Assembly: GCF_040869045.1 (NCBI RefSeq)
Contig: NC_090323.1
Coordinates: forward strand, 157,872,426 to 157,936,425
Direction: 5' to 3'
Length of the DNA: 64,000 bases
Origin: Eurosta solidaginis
Taxonomy: Eukaryota > Arthropoda > Insecta > Diptera > Tephritidae
Every line of letters begins with the position of its first letter. Position 1 is the first letter of the stretch. Under the pieces are notes generated by a model. That model worked only from the letters and a program-made list of their open reading frames with translations, was not told the origin of the DNA and ran no database searches. Shown one piece after another: positions 53,230 through 62,324 of the stretch. Made by a program: the position numbers and the translations under genes.

Positions 53230-53518
53230 CAGGTTAAACTATTACCTATCCAGAATCAACCCCGACATACAAAATGTATGCCCCGCTTGCAATGTGTCCC
53301 CACATGACACCAACCATCTCTTTAATTGTAATGTGGAGCCAACGCCTCTAACACCCCTTTCCTTATGGTCCACCCCTGTTGAAACGGCAAGTTTCCTTGG
53401 ACTCCCGTTAGAGGATATTGATGACAATTTGTGATCGGTCGTGGCTATTAGGTGGGGCGAGCATTGCTACAACAACAACAACAACAACAACAACAACTGA
53501 AAGCTAGTCGGAGACTAG

Positions 53519-54439
53519 TTTCGTTTCTAAATTACGCCGATTCCTGCCGACCACCCAGATAATTTGCGGTCCACCTTTTAAGACATGGGGGAAGGGTAGA
53601 CCCTTCAAGGTCTTGCAGTAACGAGCCATGGTTGACCATATCAAAAGCTTTTGACAGGTCTAGCGCTACGAGTACTGTTCTATGGTGGGGGTATTGATTT
53701 AAACCGCAATTTATCTGGGTGCTAATGGCATTTAGCGCGGTGGAAGTACTATGGAGTTTTCTGAAGCCATGCTGATGAGAGGCTAGCTGCAAATTTGCTT
53801 GGAAATAAGGGAGCAAAATGGCTTCAAGCGTCTTTGCTACCGGCGATAGGAGAGATATCGGACGATACGACTCTCCTATGTTAGCTGGTTTCCCAGGCTT
53901 TAGTAGAGGGACCACCTTGGCCATTTTTCATTTCTCGGGTATGACAAAGGTGGAAAGAGACAGGTTGAAGATATGCGCTAAATATTTGAAACCCTTTTTC
54001 CCTATGCCGTCTGGGCCCACTGCTTTGGATGGTTTAGCGCGACCAATGACATCCTCAACCTCTTTAGCGGTGATGGTGATTGGTGACGCGCTGAATTTGT
54101 GTTTATGTGCGTGTCTATTGGCTCTCCCTCTATCTTTGTCGACCGTAGGATGCATTATATATTGTCGGCAGAAAGCGCTCGCGCATTTTTTCGCATCCGA
54201 CAGCACTTTGTCGCCAAAGGCGATGGAAACTTTGTCTTTGTGCTTAGTCGTATTCGATAGGGACTTTACGGTGGACCAAAGTTTACCCACATCGGTAGAG
54301 AGGTTACAACCTCTTAGGTGCTCCTCCCATTACGCCCGCTTGTGTTCGTCCACAAGCAATCTGATGCGTTGGTTTATATCCCTTATTTGGGGGTCGCCTG
54401 GATCAAGCTGTCTTATAGGGTCACGTTCTCTCGCTAAGT
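53519..54439 (-). mobile_element. LINE B, 5' part (truncated)
   Basis: Continuation after the duplicated TTTCGTTTCT. Minus-strand frames 53532-53924 and 53928-54290 encode GKLWSTVKSLSNTTKHKDK, SKAVGPDGIGKKGFKY, ESYRPISLLSPVAKTLE and LDLSKAFDMVNHG. Frameshifts separate the pieces and about 13 residues are missing after GPDGI relative to LINE C. The copy ends at 54439 in the linker, so it is 5'-truncated, as is common for target-primed retrotransposition. Confidence 0.9.
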
Positions 54440-54451
54440 TTGCATCCTCAG

Positions 54452-54540
54452 TCCGATGGTATGGTGGAACATTTCAATAGGACCTTGGAGGAGCATTTAA
54501 GGAAAGTAGTAGACAAGTACCATAAGGAGTGGGATACAGG
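54452..54540 (+). pseudogene. gypsy 1 integrase, catalytic glutamate segment
   Basis: About 30 codons after the LINE B duplication: SDGMVEHFNRTLEEHLRKVV then DKYHKEWDT. The E in MVEHFNRT is the third catalytic residue of the integrase core. It completes the region broken at 31067. The sequence is cut again by LINE F2 right after the codons for EWDT. Confidence 0.88.
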
Positions 54541-56636
54541 GCCCAGGCTTCATAAATTACCATGGTATAATAAAACTCTTAAGAGGTTGAAAAATAGGCG
54601 TAACAAACTCAATAACTTATTCAAGGCAGATTCAGATAATATCCTTCTCAGAGAACAGTTCACTACCAGTGTGCGTCAATTTAATGTCCTTGACAAATTC
54701 CTTTACAATCGCTTTATGGGTAGGCTCGAAAATGAGCTTAAAGAAAATCCTAAAGCCTTTTGGAACTTTATCCGATCCAAACGTGGTTCGACGAATATAC
54801 CGATCTGCATGAGCTTTAATGGTGTACGCTCCCAGTCCCTACCAGAAACAGTTAAGCTGTTTGCTGATTTCTTTAAATCAAACTTTGATGATGCTACTGT
54901 AGATCTGAATGACTCCCTCGTGATCTCCGGCGACGACGTCAGCAATGATATGCCTCCCTTAAACCCTCGTTAAAATGTGACAGTGATGGCCTCTGTGCCT
55001 TTGTCCTGAAGTTCTGTAGTTTATCTTTGTGCATACCTCTTCAGCATATATTCAATTTATCCCTGTCTTCCGGAACTTTTATCGATAGGTGGAAAAAAAG
55101 TTCCATTTGTCCAATCTTTAAAGCTGGCAATAAAAATGACGTCTCTAATTATAGGCCTATCGCCAAACTAGCAGTTTGCTCGAAGCTTTTTGAGAAAATT
55201 ATAAAAGAGAAGCTAACTTTTGTCATCAAAAGCGTCATTGAGCCGTGCCAACATGGGTTTGTGACTGGCCGCTCGACTGTTGCGAACCTAGTGTCCTTTT
55301 CTGATTTCTGCATCTCTGCATTTCAGGACGGTTGCCAGGTAGATACTGTATACACCGATTTCACGAAGGCTTTCGATAAAGTATCTCATAAAATCTTATT
55401 ATTTAAACTGGAATGCATTGGATTTCACTCTGTTTTCCTATCATGGTTAAAATCTTATTTGTCGAATAGGTCCTTGTGCGTCGAAATTGAAGACTGTAAG
55501 TCCCAACCTTTCTTGGCAACATCCGGGGTACCTCAGGGTAGCATTCTTGGTCCTCTGTTATTTGTGCTCTTTATTAATGACATTGGTTCCTCCTTTAATT
55601 TGTCTGATTTCCTTTTATATGCAGACGATCTTAAGATTTTTCGTAGAATTAATGGCCCGTCAGATGCAGTGCTCCTACAAAATGATCTAAATAATCTTGT
55701 TGCTTGGTGTAATGCCAATAGTCTCTACTTAAATGTCAAAAAATGCTTTCAAATGTCTTTTTCCAAGTCGTCTACCCTGCGTACCACGCCCTACGGTATT
55801 TCAGGTGTTCCACTGGCTTCTGTCAAAGAAGTTATTGATCTAGGTGTTGTCTTCGACACCTCTTTCTCCTTCGTTAGTCATATCTGTTATGTCCTTCCGA
55901 AGGCTTACAGAAACCTTGCCTTCCTTCGCAGATATGCAAAAGACTTTAAGGATCCCTATACCAGGAAGGCACTTTTTATCTCTTTAGTTCGCTCAAAATT
56001 AGAATACGCCTCAGTTGTCTGGAATCCTATCTATAGTGGCCACTCTGCCAGAATAGAGAGGGTTCAAAGAAAATTCATTAGATTTTGCTTAATTTCTATT
56101 AACTTTGACGATCCAACCCCATCCTATTACTCGGGATGCATACTTATCAATCTCCAGTCTCTTGAAATCCGGAGAGCTGCGCATCTACTAATGTTTGTTT
56201 ATGATCTCAACACTTTGGATTGTTCAGCTCTTCTAGCTAAAGTCAATTTTAATGTACCTAATAGGTGTTCGTACTTTCTTGCCCTTTTACTTGCGTGTCG
56301 GTAGAGCTAACTATTGCATGTTTGACCCGATTTTCCGCGCACTTACCGAATTTAATAGACTCTCAGGGAGTTTCCTTTTTGATTTCTCTTTGTCGAGAAG
56401 TACGTTCAAGTCTTCTCTGGATTTGTGGCTGTAATTTATTTTTATTATTTATTCATCTCATTGTTATCTTTTTTCTTTTTTATTATTTACACGGTAATTA
56501 CATATATAAGTTTGACTATATAGATTTTATATCTTTCTATTCATTTGTATCTAGTCTGTAAGATTCTTTTCGATCATAGACTTAATAAACATTAACATAT
56601 ACACATGTATATATATACATATACACACATATAATT
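54541..56636 (+). mobile_element. LINE F2: 5'-truncated CR1-like copy
   Basis: Follows LINE F from about 43626 to its tail, with few differences (for example KYKRNK against KNRRNK, GSCFNSSD against GSSFNLSD). It starts at GGGCCCAGGCTTCATAAATT and ends in an irregular TATACATATACACACATATA tract. No target duplication is evident. It is inserted in the integrase of gypsy 1, and the frame 54440-54973 runs from integrase into the LINE linker without a stop. Confidence 0.9.
55027..56304 (+). pseudogene. LINE F2 reverse transcriptase
   Basis: 425 codons with the same RT blocks as LINE F (NYRPIAKLAVCSKLFEKI, VYTDFTKAFDKVSHKIL, SGVPQGSILGPLLFVLF, DFLLYADDLKIFRRI). A small deletion near 56271 shifts the frame, so the last residues are read in the next frame (56252-56434). 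In the upstream part (54541-54973) the codons for LKPSLKCDSDGLCAFVLK are preserved that LINE F lost, but a stop separates them from RT. Confidence 0.85.
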
Positions 56637-56640
56637 TTTC

Positions 56641-57092
56641 TTGATGGCTTACCGCTTGGCAGTGCATGAGACAAAGGTAATTTTTGGCAGTGACCTTCGA
56701 CTGCCAGCTGATTTGAAGTTTGGGATAGATTCCGATGAGGAGAGAAATGTCAAGAAACCCACTGGTGTCTTGGAAGAAGAGATGAGAGAGATACACGATC
56801 TTGTAAGACAACGATCAAAGATTATGAGTGACAAGATGAAAGCCAGATACAATAAAGCAATTAATTCGGAAGGTTTTCAGAAAGCAGATTTGGTGCTGTT
56901 ATACAACCCACAACAAAAAAAGGTTTGCCGTGTAATTGGGAAGGCCCATGCAAAGTTATAAATCGGATCAACGATGTAGTGTACCGCATACAAACCATTG
57001 GCAAACCACGAACCAAAATGAAAGTGGTTCATTTGGAAAGGCTGGCAGCATTTAGATCGAGAGATTTGTCTGATCGGGACGATCAGACTTAG
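56641..57092 (+). pseudogene. gypsy 1 integrase C-terminal region
   Basis: Starts MAYRLAVHET and VIFGSDLRLPADLKFGID, typical of the 'AYR' and 'P..l.fG..lrlP' blocks after the core; a few residues between HET and VIFG are missing. Then MREIHDLVRQRSKIMSDKMK and ADLVLLYNPQQKK. A frame change near 56925 leads to VINRINDVVYRIQTIGK and the end RSRDLSDRDDQT at 57090, the same end as in gypsy 2. A polypurine tract (AGGTGGAGGGCAG, 57091-57103) follows at once. Confidence 0.87.
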
Positions 57093-57103
57093 GTGGAGGG
57101 CAG

Positions 57104-58056
57104 TGTGACGAATATTAGTGACACCAAGTGATACTCACATCACTAGTCTGATGCTAAGTAAATGAAGCCACCACTACAATAAAGCAGACAGTCACTTGTA
57201 TCTACATAAACGAAACAATCATTATGTCTACACAGCAATGCACAACAAAATGCATATATCTGAGATACTCCCAAAAGTATGCAATAATTGTGCAAGTATC
57301 ACTCACATATACACGCGCATGGGGTATGAGAGAAGCTATAAAATTATGCAACTGTAGTTATAGCTGAGAAATTTATAGCTGATAACTAAATAGAAGTTCT
57401 GGAAATAGAAGCGCCCGCGATGAAACCGGACAGTATAAAAGCGGCAACAGTTGAGGCACGAAAAGTCAGTTTCACTTAAGCACGCTATCTGTCGAGCAAT
57501 AGAAGTCCCCACAGCGGGTTAGGTGGTCAGAATATAACCGCGGTAAATATGCCTGTCGTAAGAGGCGACTAAAATACCAGATTCAAGGGGCTGTGTAGCG
57601 CTACCCTTCAGGTTGCCAGCACAATATATAGCTTCTACAAACCCAATTGTCAACCTCACCTATCCGCGGCGAATCATGTTTCACTAACAGACGAGGATCT
57701 GGCGACCCCAAGCTCCTCATTGAACTTGGGGGTGGGGGGACGGCCTGAAGGTTTAATGTGGCCACATAAATCTTTCCCGAGATGGTCGGGCTAGCACCTT
57801 AATGGTGCTGTGGTACCGGAGGGTACCGGATCCATATCCGGCAAAGGACCATCACATCGACAACACTCCCCAAAGCCTTCGGAATGAAACCTTATCGCTA
57901 CAACAACAACAACAAGCAATAGAAGTGTTATTTTGAAAGTAGTCTAATAAAGACCATTTTGCATTATCGATTATTGGAGTTATTTATTCAACAGTTTAGT
58001 GATTCGAACGTTAGCAGAAAGTTGCAAATAAGCAGAATTGCAGTAAATTCGTTACA
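57104..58056 (+). repeat. 3' LTR of gypsy 1, split by a SINE
   Basis: Starts TGTGACGAATATTAGTGACA and ends AAATTCGTTACA before the ATAT duplication. Without the SINE and one copy of its duplicated target it is about 533 bp, shorter than the 5' LTR mainly because of a deletion near 57234 (TACACAGCAATG) and another near 57413 (GCGCCCGCGATG). Confidence 0.92.
57507..57914 (+). mobile_element. (CAA)n-tailed SINE, copy 5
   Basis: Full-length copy flanked by AGCAATAGAAGT at 57495-57506 and 57915-57926. It begins CCCCACAGCGGGTTAGGTGG and ends CTTATCGCTACAACAACAAC. Internal phrases: CCTGTCGTAAGAGGCGACTA, CCCAATTGTCAACCTCACCT, CATAAATCTTTCCCGAGATG. It is the most complete copy and useful as family reference. 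Confidence 0.92.
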
Positions 58057-58067
58057 ATATATATGTA

Positions 58068-58068
58068 C

Positions 58069-58102
<34 letters not shown>

Positions 58103-58113
58103 GTATATGTATA
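58068..58113. repeat. TA-rich microsatellite
   Basis: An (AT)n run at about 58074-58096 passing into (GTATAT)n at 58097-58113, just right of the gypsy 1 insertion. The ATAT target of the gypsy lies at the edge of this tract. Confidence 0.85.
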
Positions 58114-58389
58114 TGTTTCGGCAGACGCAGCTGTACCAGTATTTGGACATGGGGTTAGGTTTAACAGGTTTCTGAATAGGACGATAAATTTAACAGGATA
58201 TATTAAAATTACATCCCTTCGTCGGTAAAACCCAATTATTTTTCAAACTTTCGATTCTGTGGATTTTACGCGCTTTTTACATAGCCATATTATCTCATTA
58301 ACTAACATCAGTTGCATTTCCCTGCTCTTGTGTGGATAAGACTACCACCGAGAATTCTGTCCATGTTGAAAATCCCTTCTTTATATGAA

Positions 58390-58625
58390 GATACGCTGCT
58401 TCTTCTTATTCTTCTTGTAGCAGTGCTCGATCCAATAAATGCGCTCACTCACAAATTGTCAGCGACATTGTCTAACGGAAGTCCAAGGAAACTTCCAGGT
58501 TTAACCTGGTTGGACGAAAGAGTCATGGGTATTAGATGCGGTGGTTCCATATTGCAATTGCAAATATGGCTGGTATCATGTGGAGACACATTATATGCTG
58601 ACAAGCATTGTGCTCTACGGTACTA
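58390..58625 (-). pseudogene. LINE A/B/C family 3' end, diverged fossil
   Basis: In reverse it follows the end of LINE C: CACAAATTGTCAGCGACATTGTC (compare CACAAATTGTCATCAATATCC), GGAAGTCCAAGGAAACTT, GTATCATGTGGAGACACATT. The tail has changed to TTCTTCTTATTCTTCTTGTA at 58399. Clearly older than copies A-C. Confidence 0.65.
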
Positions 58626-58916
58626 GCATCATAAGGTACTGACTATCTCGGATAACTCGGGAATCCCACATTTTTATTTAACATTCTCAGCAGTTCTAAG
58701 AAAATCACCATTTACTATGTATGTTTATGTATAGATCAAACCGTGCAACTAGTGTGACTCAACGTTAATTACTCTTATCAGGCACCCTCGATATGGAGTG
58801 AGCTGACAAATACAATGTACCTTAAAAATTTGATATTGAAAAGTTTTGTTAGTATGATCAGAGATGTACATACATATGTATGCAGTATGTACCAATGCTT
58901 ATTTTTACTTACCGTA

Positions 58917-59088
58917 ATAACCACATCCTTGATGGCATTCCGATTACGTACCACCATGCCGCCCAAAGGCTTTTTAATATAAATTTTCGGCATATTATCG
59001 CTTTGTTGATAACCAGGTTCCACAGGCCTTTTTTTAATACTTTCACTCGTTGATAGTTTGGCGAGGCAGATGATGAGTAGGAATTACA
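58917..59088 (-). other. Possible coding exon with a splice-donor-like end
   Basis: The minus strand has an open stretch FLLIICLAKLSTSESIKKR, PVEPGYQQSDNMPKIYIKKP, LGGMVVRNRNAIKDVVIT that runs directly into GTAAGTAAA (58907-58915), a strong fly-type splice donor. The beginning is hydrophobic like a signal peptide, but a stop codon (TAA, about 59090) precedes it with no ATG between, so a start would have to come from another exon or sequence variant. I do not recognise the protein. It is the only hint of a host gene in the window, and a weak one. Confidence 0.2.
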
Positions 59089-59103
59089 GTGCAGCTGCGC
59101 CAC

Positions 59104-59969
59104 AGTTGGCGCTTTTCGTCGCCTTTGTTTCTTAAACGCTGATGACAGCGTTTATTGCTAATGAATATGTCACCGAGCCTTTGTTTAAACTTTTAGATCT
59201 AGTACACGTATTACAATATACACAATTTTTAAAACACAAAAACAAAAAACACAGATAAAAGGCTCTATGTCAACAGTGTCGGTGTTAAACGACAATCCCA
59301 CATACTGCTCAGGTGTTAAGATTCGATGGCGGTGGGTGGGGGTGTGTGTGTGTGGACACAAAACGTTAATGCACCACCATGCAAGAACACATTCAAGCTA
59401 AGCTATTCCAGTAATTATTTCACTATCGGTACTATGATATTAACGTATGTATGTATATACACCAAGAATTAAAAACGATTTATTTACTTTAGGCAAAAAG
59501 GTTTTTGTTCAAAAGCGATTAAATTTAATTTGCCATAAAGTACACATCATCGCGCACTGGAATCACAGTCCGTACCAGAACTTCAGTTTCATTAATTTTC
59601 GTCAGCCACTTAAAATCACAGTTAATATCTTTCAGACGTATTTTTTTTTGTTGTTGTTGTATATTCTCCCATAATTTATGCATATGCAAAAGCACTACGT
59701 CATATATTTATATATTTTTTTAACTTTTCTGACTTTAAATCTAATAAACCGACTTTATTTATAGTTACTTCCTTGTGTACTTTTTTAATTTATCGCGACG
59801 TACTGAAGAAAAAAACACTCAGAATCAGAGCACAAAGTTGCCGTACTTAAGTTTTTATTTTGTCGTTTGATAAAAAGCAGCATTTCACAACACTTATTTA
59901 CGACAGGGTGATTTCCGTCATGATGTAAGGCGCATTGCGCCAAAGAGGATAAATAGCCTTCAAAACCTG
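59104..59969. other. Stretch without recognisable gene
   Basis: About 870 bp, AT-rich, with a short (GT)n run at 59340-59354 and a TTTTTTGTTGTTGTTGT tract at 59644. No repeat family recognised. Confidence 0.3.
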
Positions 59970-60525
59970 AGTACCCATAAATAATGTAAGGAATATTCCT
60001 ATGGGAGATAGGAGTATTCCACAACTAATCTGTATTCATACAAAAAATGTGCTCCAACCCTGCGAAAATTGTTGGATCTGTGGTCCACTGGAGTACTTAC
60101 CAGTATACTCCACTGTAATGCAGCAATGGACCAACTCATGTTTCTACACGAACATATTGTAAGCCGATCATTGCTCGTTTTTAACGATTGTAATCACTAC
60201 ACGATGTTTATTGGACTGTGGGTACTCCATGGATTACTCTGATGTAATGCGGAGCTGGAGTATATGGTCCAGTCCTAGGACATCGCAATGTTAATTGGAC
60301 CATATTTTTTGTATGAATTGTGGTTAATTTTGGAGAACTCGGTTGGTCCATAGCGAGTACTCCATACATGCATGCATGTAGTAATCGCGATTTTTGCAGG
60401 GAATTAACATTGCGATGTCCTAGGAGAGGAGTAGGTGATCCCACTCTCGCTTTGTTTGTGAATATCCATAGAGTACATACGTGAAAGTACTTTCCAAAGT
60501 ACTTTCACTGTAGTACTCCAGTGAG
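59970..60525 (+). repeat. MITE-like repeat, long form
   Basis: Starts CCATAAATAATGTAAGGAAT and ends CACTGTAGTACTCCAGTGAG. The ends match the short form at 10915-11130 nearly base for base. The middle (about 60055-60400) contains an inverted copy of its own right part: CCTAGGACATCGCAATGTTA (60275-60294) against TAACATTGCGATGTCCTAGG (60405-60424). The middle is also present in reverse at 12500-12660. GAGTAC/GTACTC words occur throughout. No coding. Confidence 0.65.
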
Positions 60526-60734
60526 TGACAGCTCTTATTATATTTATCCTCTTTGATTGCGCATGTAAACATTATTTTAAAGGCAATTTTTGCGTAATTT
60601 TCCTTTAGCTCTTGTTTTTTTCTATCTTTCTTTCATTCGCTAAAGAAGTCAAGTGTGACGTACATACGCAGAACGAAGCAATTTTGAATTTGTGAATGCA
60701 CAATCTTATGTGTGTGAATTGTTGATTTGCGTTA

Positions 60735-60959
60735 AGCTGCAGTCATTGGTGCCGTTTGTCGTATCGCTGTAGTCGTATCCCTAACGTAATCAGCTGTTTA
60801 TCGTTACGACGGTAAACCAAAAGCCAATTGGTTGGCTACGATACGGTTACGACCTTAGCGGCACCAATAATCGGTTGCATTGATTCCCATAAGGTTGGTC
60901 GAATCAGCTGTTATAAGGTTACCGATACGCTTACCGATAAGGCACCAATGTCTGCAGCT
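60735..60959. mobile_element. 225-bp MITE with TTA target duplication
   Basis: Terminal inverted repeats AGCTGCAGTCATTGGTGCC (60735-60753) and GGCACCAATGTCTGCAGCT (60941-60959), 18 of 19 bases complementary. TTA occurs directly outside both ends (60732-60734 and 60960-60962). A 3-bp TWA duplication is characteristic of PIF/Harbinger elements. The interior repeats TCGTATC/GATACG and AATCAGCTGTT words and codes for nothing. Confidence 0.82.
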
Positions 60960-60962
60960 TTA

Positions 60963-61345
60963 GTCGTTTCTTCAAGAATGGGCGCCATCAACGAACTAAA
61001 GCTTCAGCTACCAACGAACGCACGTACAAAAAACGTGTCAGCTGACACGACCTATCTTATGAATGTGCAATGCAAACGAACACTCACCGACGTGCAACGC
61101 ACGTACGTACGTAGCCCGGAACGTAGAAATCAAAACAATTTAGATTTTTCCGTAAGAACGTGTCAGCTGATCTCTCTCTCTCACTAGACAGAGTTGCCTA
61201 GTAAACTTGTATGCGCTAATTTTTGACCGTTTGCAGTTTTATGCAAAAACAATGAAAAATTGTGAAAATAATTCGAAATCATTATGTAAAAGTGCAGATT
61301 ATAAATATGTTATCTGTTTATACTTATTTAATATTACTTATCTTG
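60963..61345. other. Stretch without recognisable gene
   Basis: Nothing firm. GTGTCAGCTGACAC, a perfect 14-bp palindrome, lies at 61037-61050 and GTGTCAGCTGA recurs at 61158. Confidence 0.3.
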
Positions 61346-61435
61346 TTTGGTTGATTTTCCGACAGGGTGGATAAATGATGTATATTGGAACGATTTTCCG
61401 TCATCCCTTGTCAAATTTGGTTTTGAGACAAACCG

Positions 61436-61459
61436 GTTTCGGCGTTGTGCCATCATCAG
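61436..61459 (-). ncRNA. Hammerhead-ribozyme-like core in the Penelope-like element
   Basis: The minus strand contains CTGATGA at 61459-61453 and GAAAC at 61440-61436, joined by T-GGC-ACAAC-GCC, which can pair as a 3-bp stem II after one extra U. These are the two invariant strands of a hammerhead catalytic core, and such ribozymes are known in Penelope-like elements. Stems I and III are not obvious (ACCGGT follows GAAA as a short palindrome, then GTC), so self-cleavage is unproven. Confidence 0.4.
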
Positions 61460-61517
61460 TGTCGATTTTCGTTCTGATCTGTTGTTGTCATTTGTCCTGT
61501 ATTTATAGTTCGTAGCA

Positions 61518-61732
61518 GGTATGCTTAACGAACGAAACAATTTCATTTCGTTACGATAATCAACGTTAATAAACGAAACGAAGTCATTTCGTTTCGTTTA
61601 TTAACGTTAAGAACGCGAAATTAACGTTAATTTGACGATCTTAACGTTAATAAACGAAACGAAATGACTTCGTGTCGTTTATTAACGTTGATTATCGTAA
61701 TGAAATGATATCGTTTCGTTCGTTAAGCATGC
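61518..61732. repeat. Near-perfect palindrome (foldback element)
   Basis: The arm GGTATGCTTAACGAACGAAA (61518-61537) is mirrored by TTTCGTTCGTTAAGCATGCC (61713-61732). The arms extend about 90 bp each, with repeated AACGTTAATAAACGAAACGA words, around a short centre near 61610-61640. It interrupts the Penelope-like tail. The whole could fold into one long hairpin. Confidence 0.8.
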
Positions 61733-61832
61733 CTGGTTCGTGAGTATATGAGCAGGTATTGTCAAATTGATGCTTGTGTATATTTAGTTATGTGTATGTG
61801 CTGTGTGTTCGTTCAGAACCGAGGGTGGTTTA

Positions 61833-62324
61833 CTAATCGATTTGTGTGGCTGACTGGGGTAGGTAGAAATCTGTGATTTTAGTCGTTTGACCTTCTTTGT
61901 CGGTTTTTTGTTTTGGTGTGTTAATTGTTTTGTGTTTATTTGTTGTTGTGCGTTTGTCTGTTGTACCTGTGTGATTAAGTTGTTTCCTGTAAACAAGTTT
62001 TAAAGGCTCGAATATTGTGTCAGAAATGGTGTTTATCTGTTCGTTTATTATTCTACCGTCGAATGTTTTCTGTTTGTAGATTTCCATGTTTTCGAGTACG
62101 TTGAGACGTCGGCCCTTTTCTTGTATGTGAAGAACCCTAACTGTTTTATTGATGTTTGCTGGGGAACATTCATTCTCGACCATGTGATTCGCGAAGTTAG
62201 ACTCGGGTATAATGTTTGGATTCCGTATTTTTTTGTTGTAATCTCTAATATGTTCTCTGAACCTCGTTCTTATTTGCCGTCCTGTTTGTCCTAGACTAAG
62301 AGTCTGTTTCCCTGACCTACACAA
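61833..62324 (-). pseudogene. Penelope-like GIY-YIG endonuclease
   Basis: 164 codons. The second GIY-YIG block reads SLGQTGRQIRTRFREHIRDY (usual YIG-Q-TGR...R...EH) followed by SNFANHMVENEC (usual 'FA.H.ve..H'), VLHIQEKGRRLNVLENMEIY and ISDTIFEPLKLVYRKQLN. The first GIY strand is degraded, and YIG reads SLG, so activity is doubtful. A K/T/N-rich tail follows. In Penelope-like elements this nuclease makes the nick used for reverse transcription. Confidence 0.8.

Larger units (their letters stand above)
49671..53497 (+). mobile_element. LINE C: full-length CAA-tailed non-LTR retrotransposon
   Basis: 3.83 kb, flanked by TGAAATCTAGTCG (49658-49670) and TGAAAGCTAGTCG (53498-53510), one mismatch. 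It starts CTTCCCAAGGCAGTCGGTTC, has only about 21 bp before the first ATG, and ends GGTGGGGCGAGCATTGCTAC followed by (AAC)n. The domain order is 2A-like motif, PHD-like zinc finger, P/S-rich region, APE endonuclease, RT, C-terminal zinc block, apparently one long coding region. Lesions: stop at 50318, stop at 50792-50794, a deletion with frameshift near 51230-51345, a frameshift near 53218. Confidence 0.92.
32351..53518 (-). mobile_element. LINE E: I-like non-LTR retrotransposon, split many times
   Basis: Flanked by TTTCGTTTCT at 32341-32350 and 53519-53528, it inserted in LINE B. It starts (minus strand) at 53518 with CTAGTCTCCGACTAG, a perfect 6-bp hairpin, and ends in a (TAA)n tail (ATTATT... 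at 32351), the tail type of I elements. Order along the minus strand: ORF1 with zinc knuckles (49398-48272), endonuclease (48113-47766), linker (47345-46783), RT (46531-45746 and 41240-40655), RNase H (40588-39791), 3' untranslated region. Insertions and two internal deletions destroy it. Confidence 0.85.
20973..58056 (+). mobile_element. Ty3/gypsy provirus 1, expanded to 37 kb by nested insertions
   Basis: The 4-bp target duplication ATAT occurs at 20969-20972 and 58057-58060. The LTRs begin TGTGACGAA and end TTCGTTACA. Element-derived parts are 20973-24466, about 25807-26597, 30554-31067, 54452-54540, 56637-57506 and 57927-58056, together about 5.9 kb, a normal gypsy length. Order: LTR, tRNA-Leu-type primer site, gag, protease, RT, RNase H, integrase, polypurine tract, LTR, with no sign of an env gene. 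All parts lie in one orientation and collinear. The coding frames carry a nonsense codon and several frameshifts, so it is inactive. Confidence 0.93.

Noticed and set aside
57104..58056. A second independent gypsy element at the right end
   Set aside because: The LTR, the integrase C-terminus and the ATAT flank all fit the provirus starting at 20973; one interrupted element explains every piece with no duplication of internal regions.
60828..61187. 119-codon plus-strand frame
   Set aside because: It begins inside the TTA-flanked MITE and continues into unique sequence; no domain and no start context.
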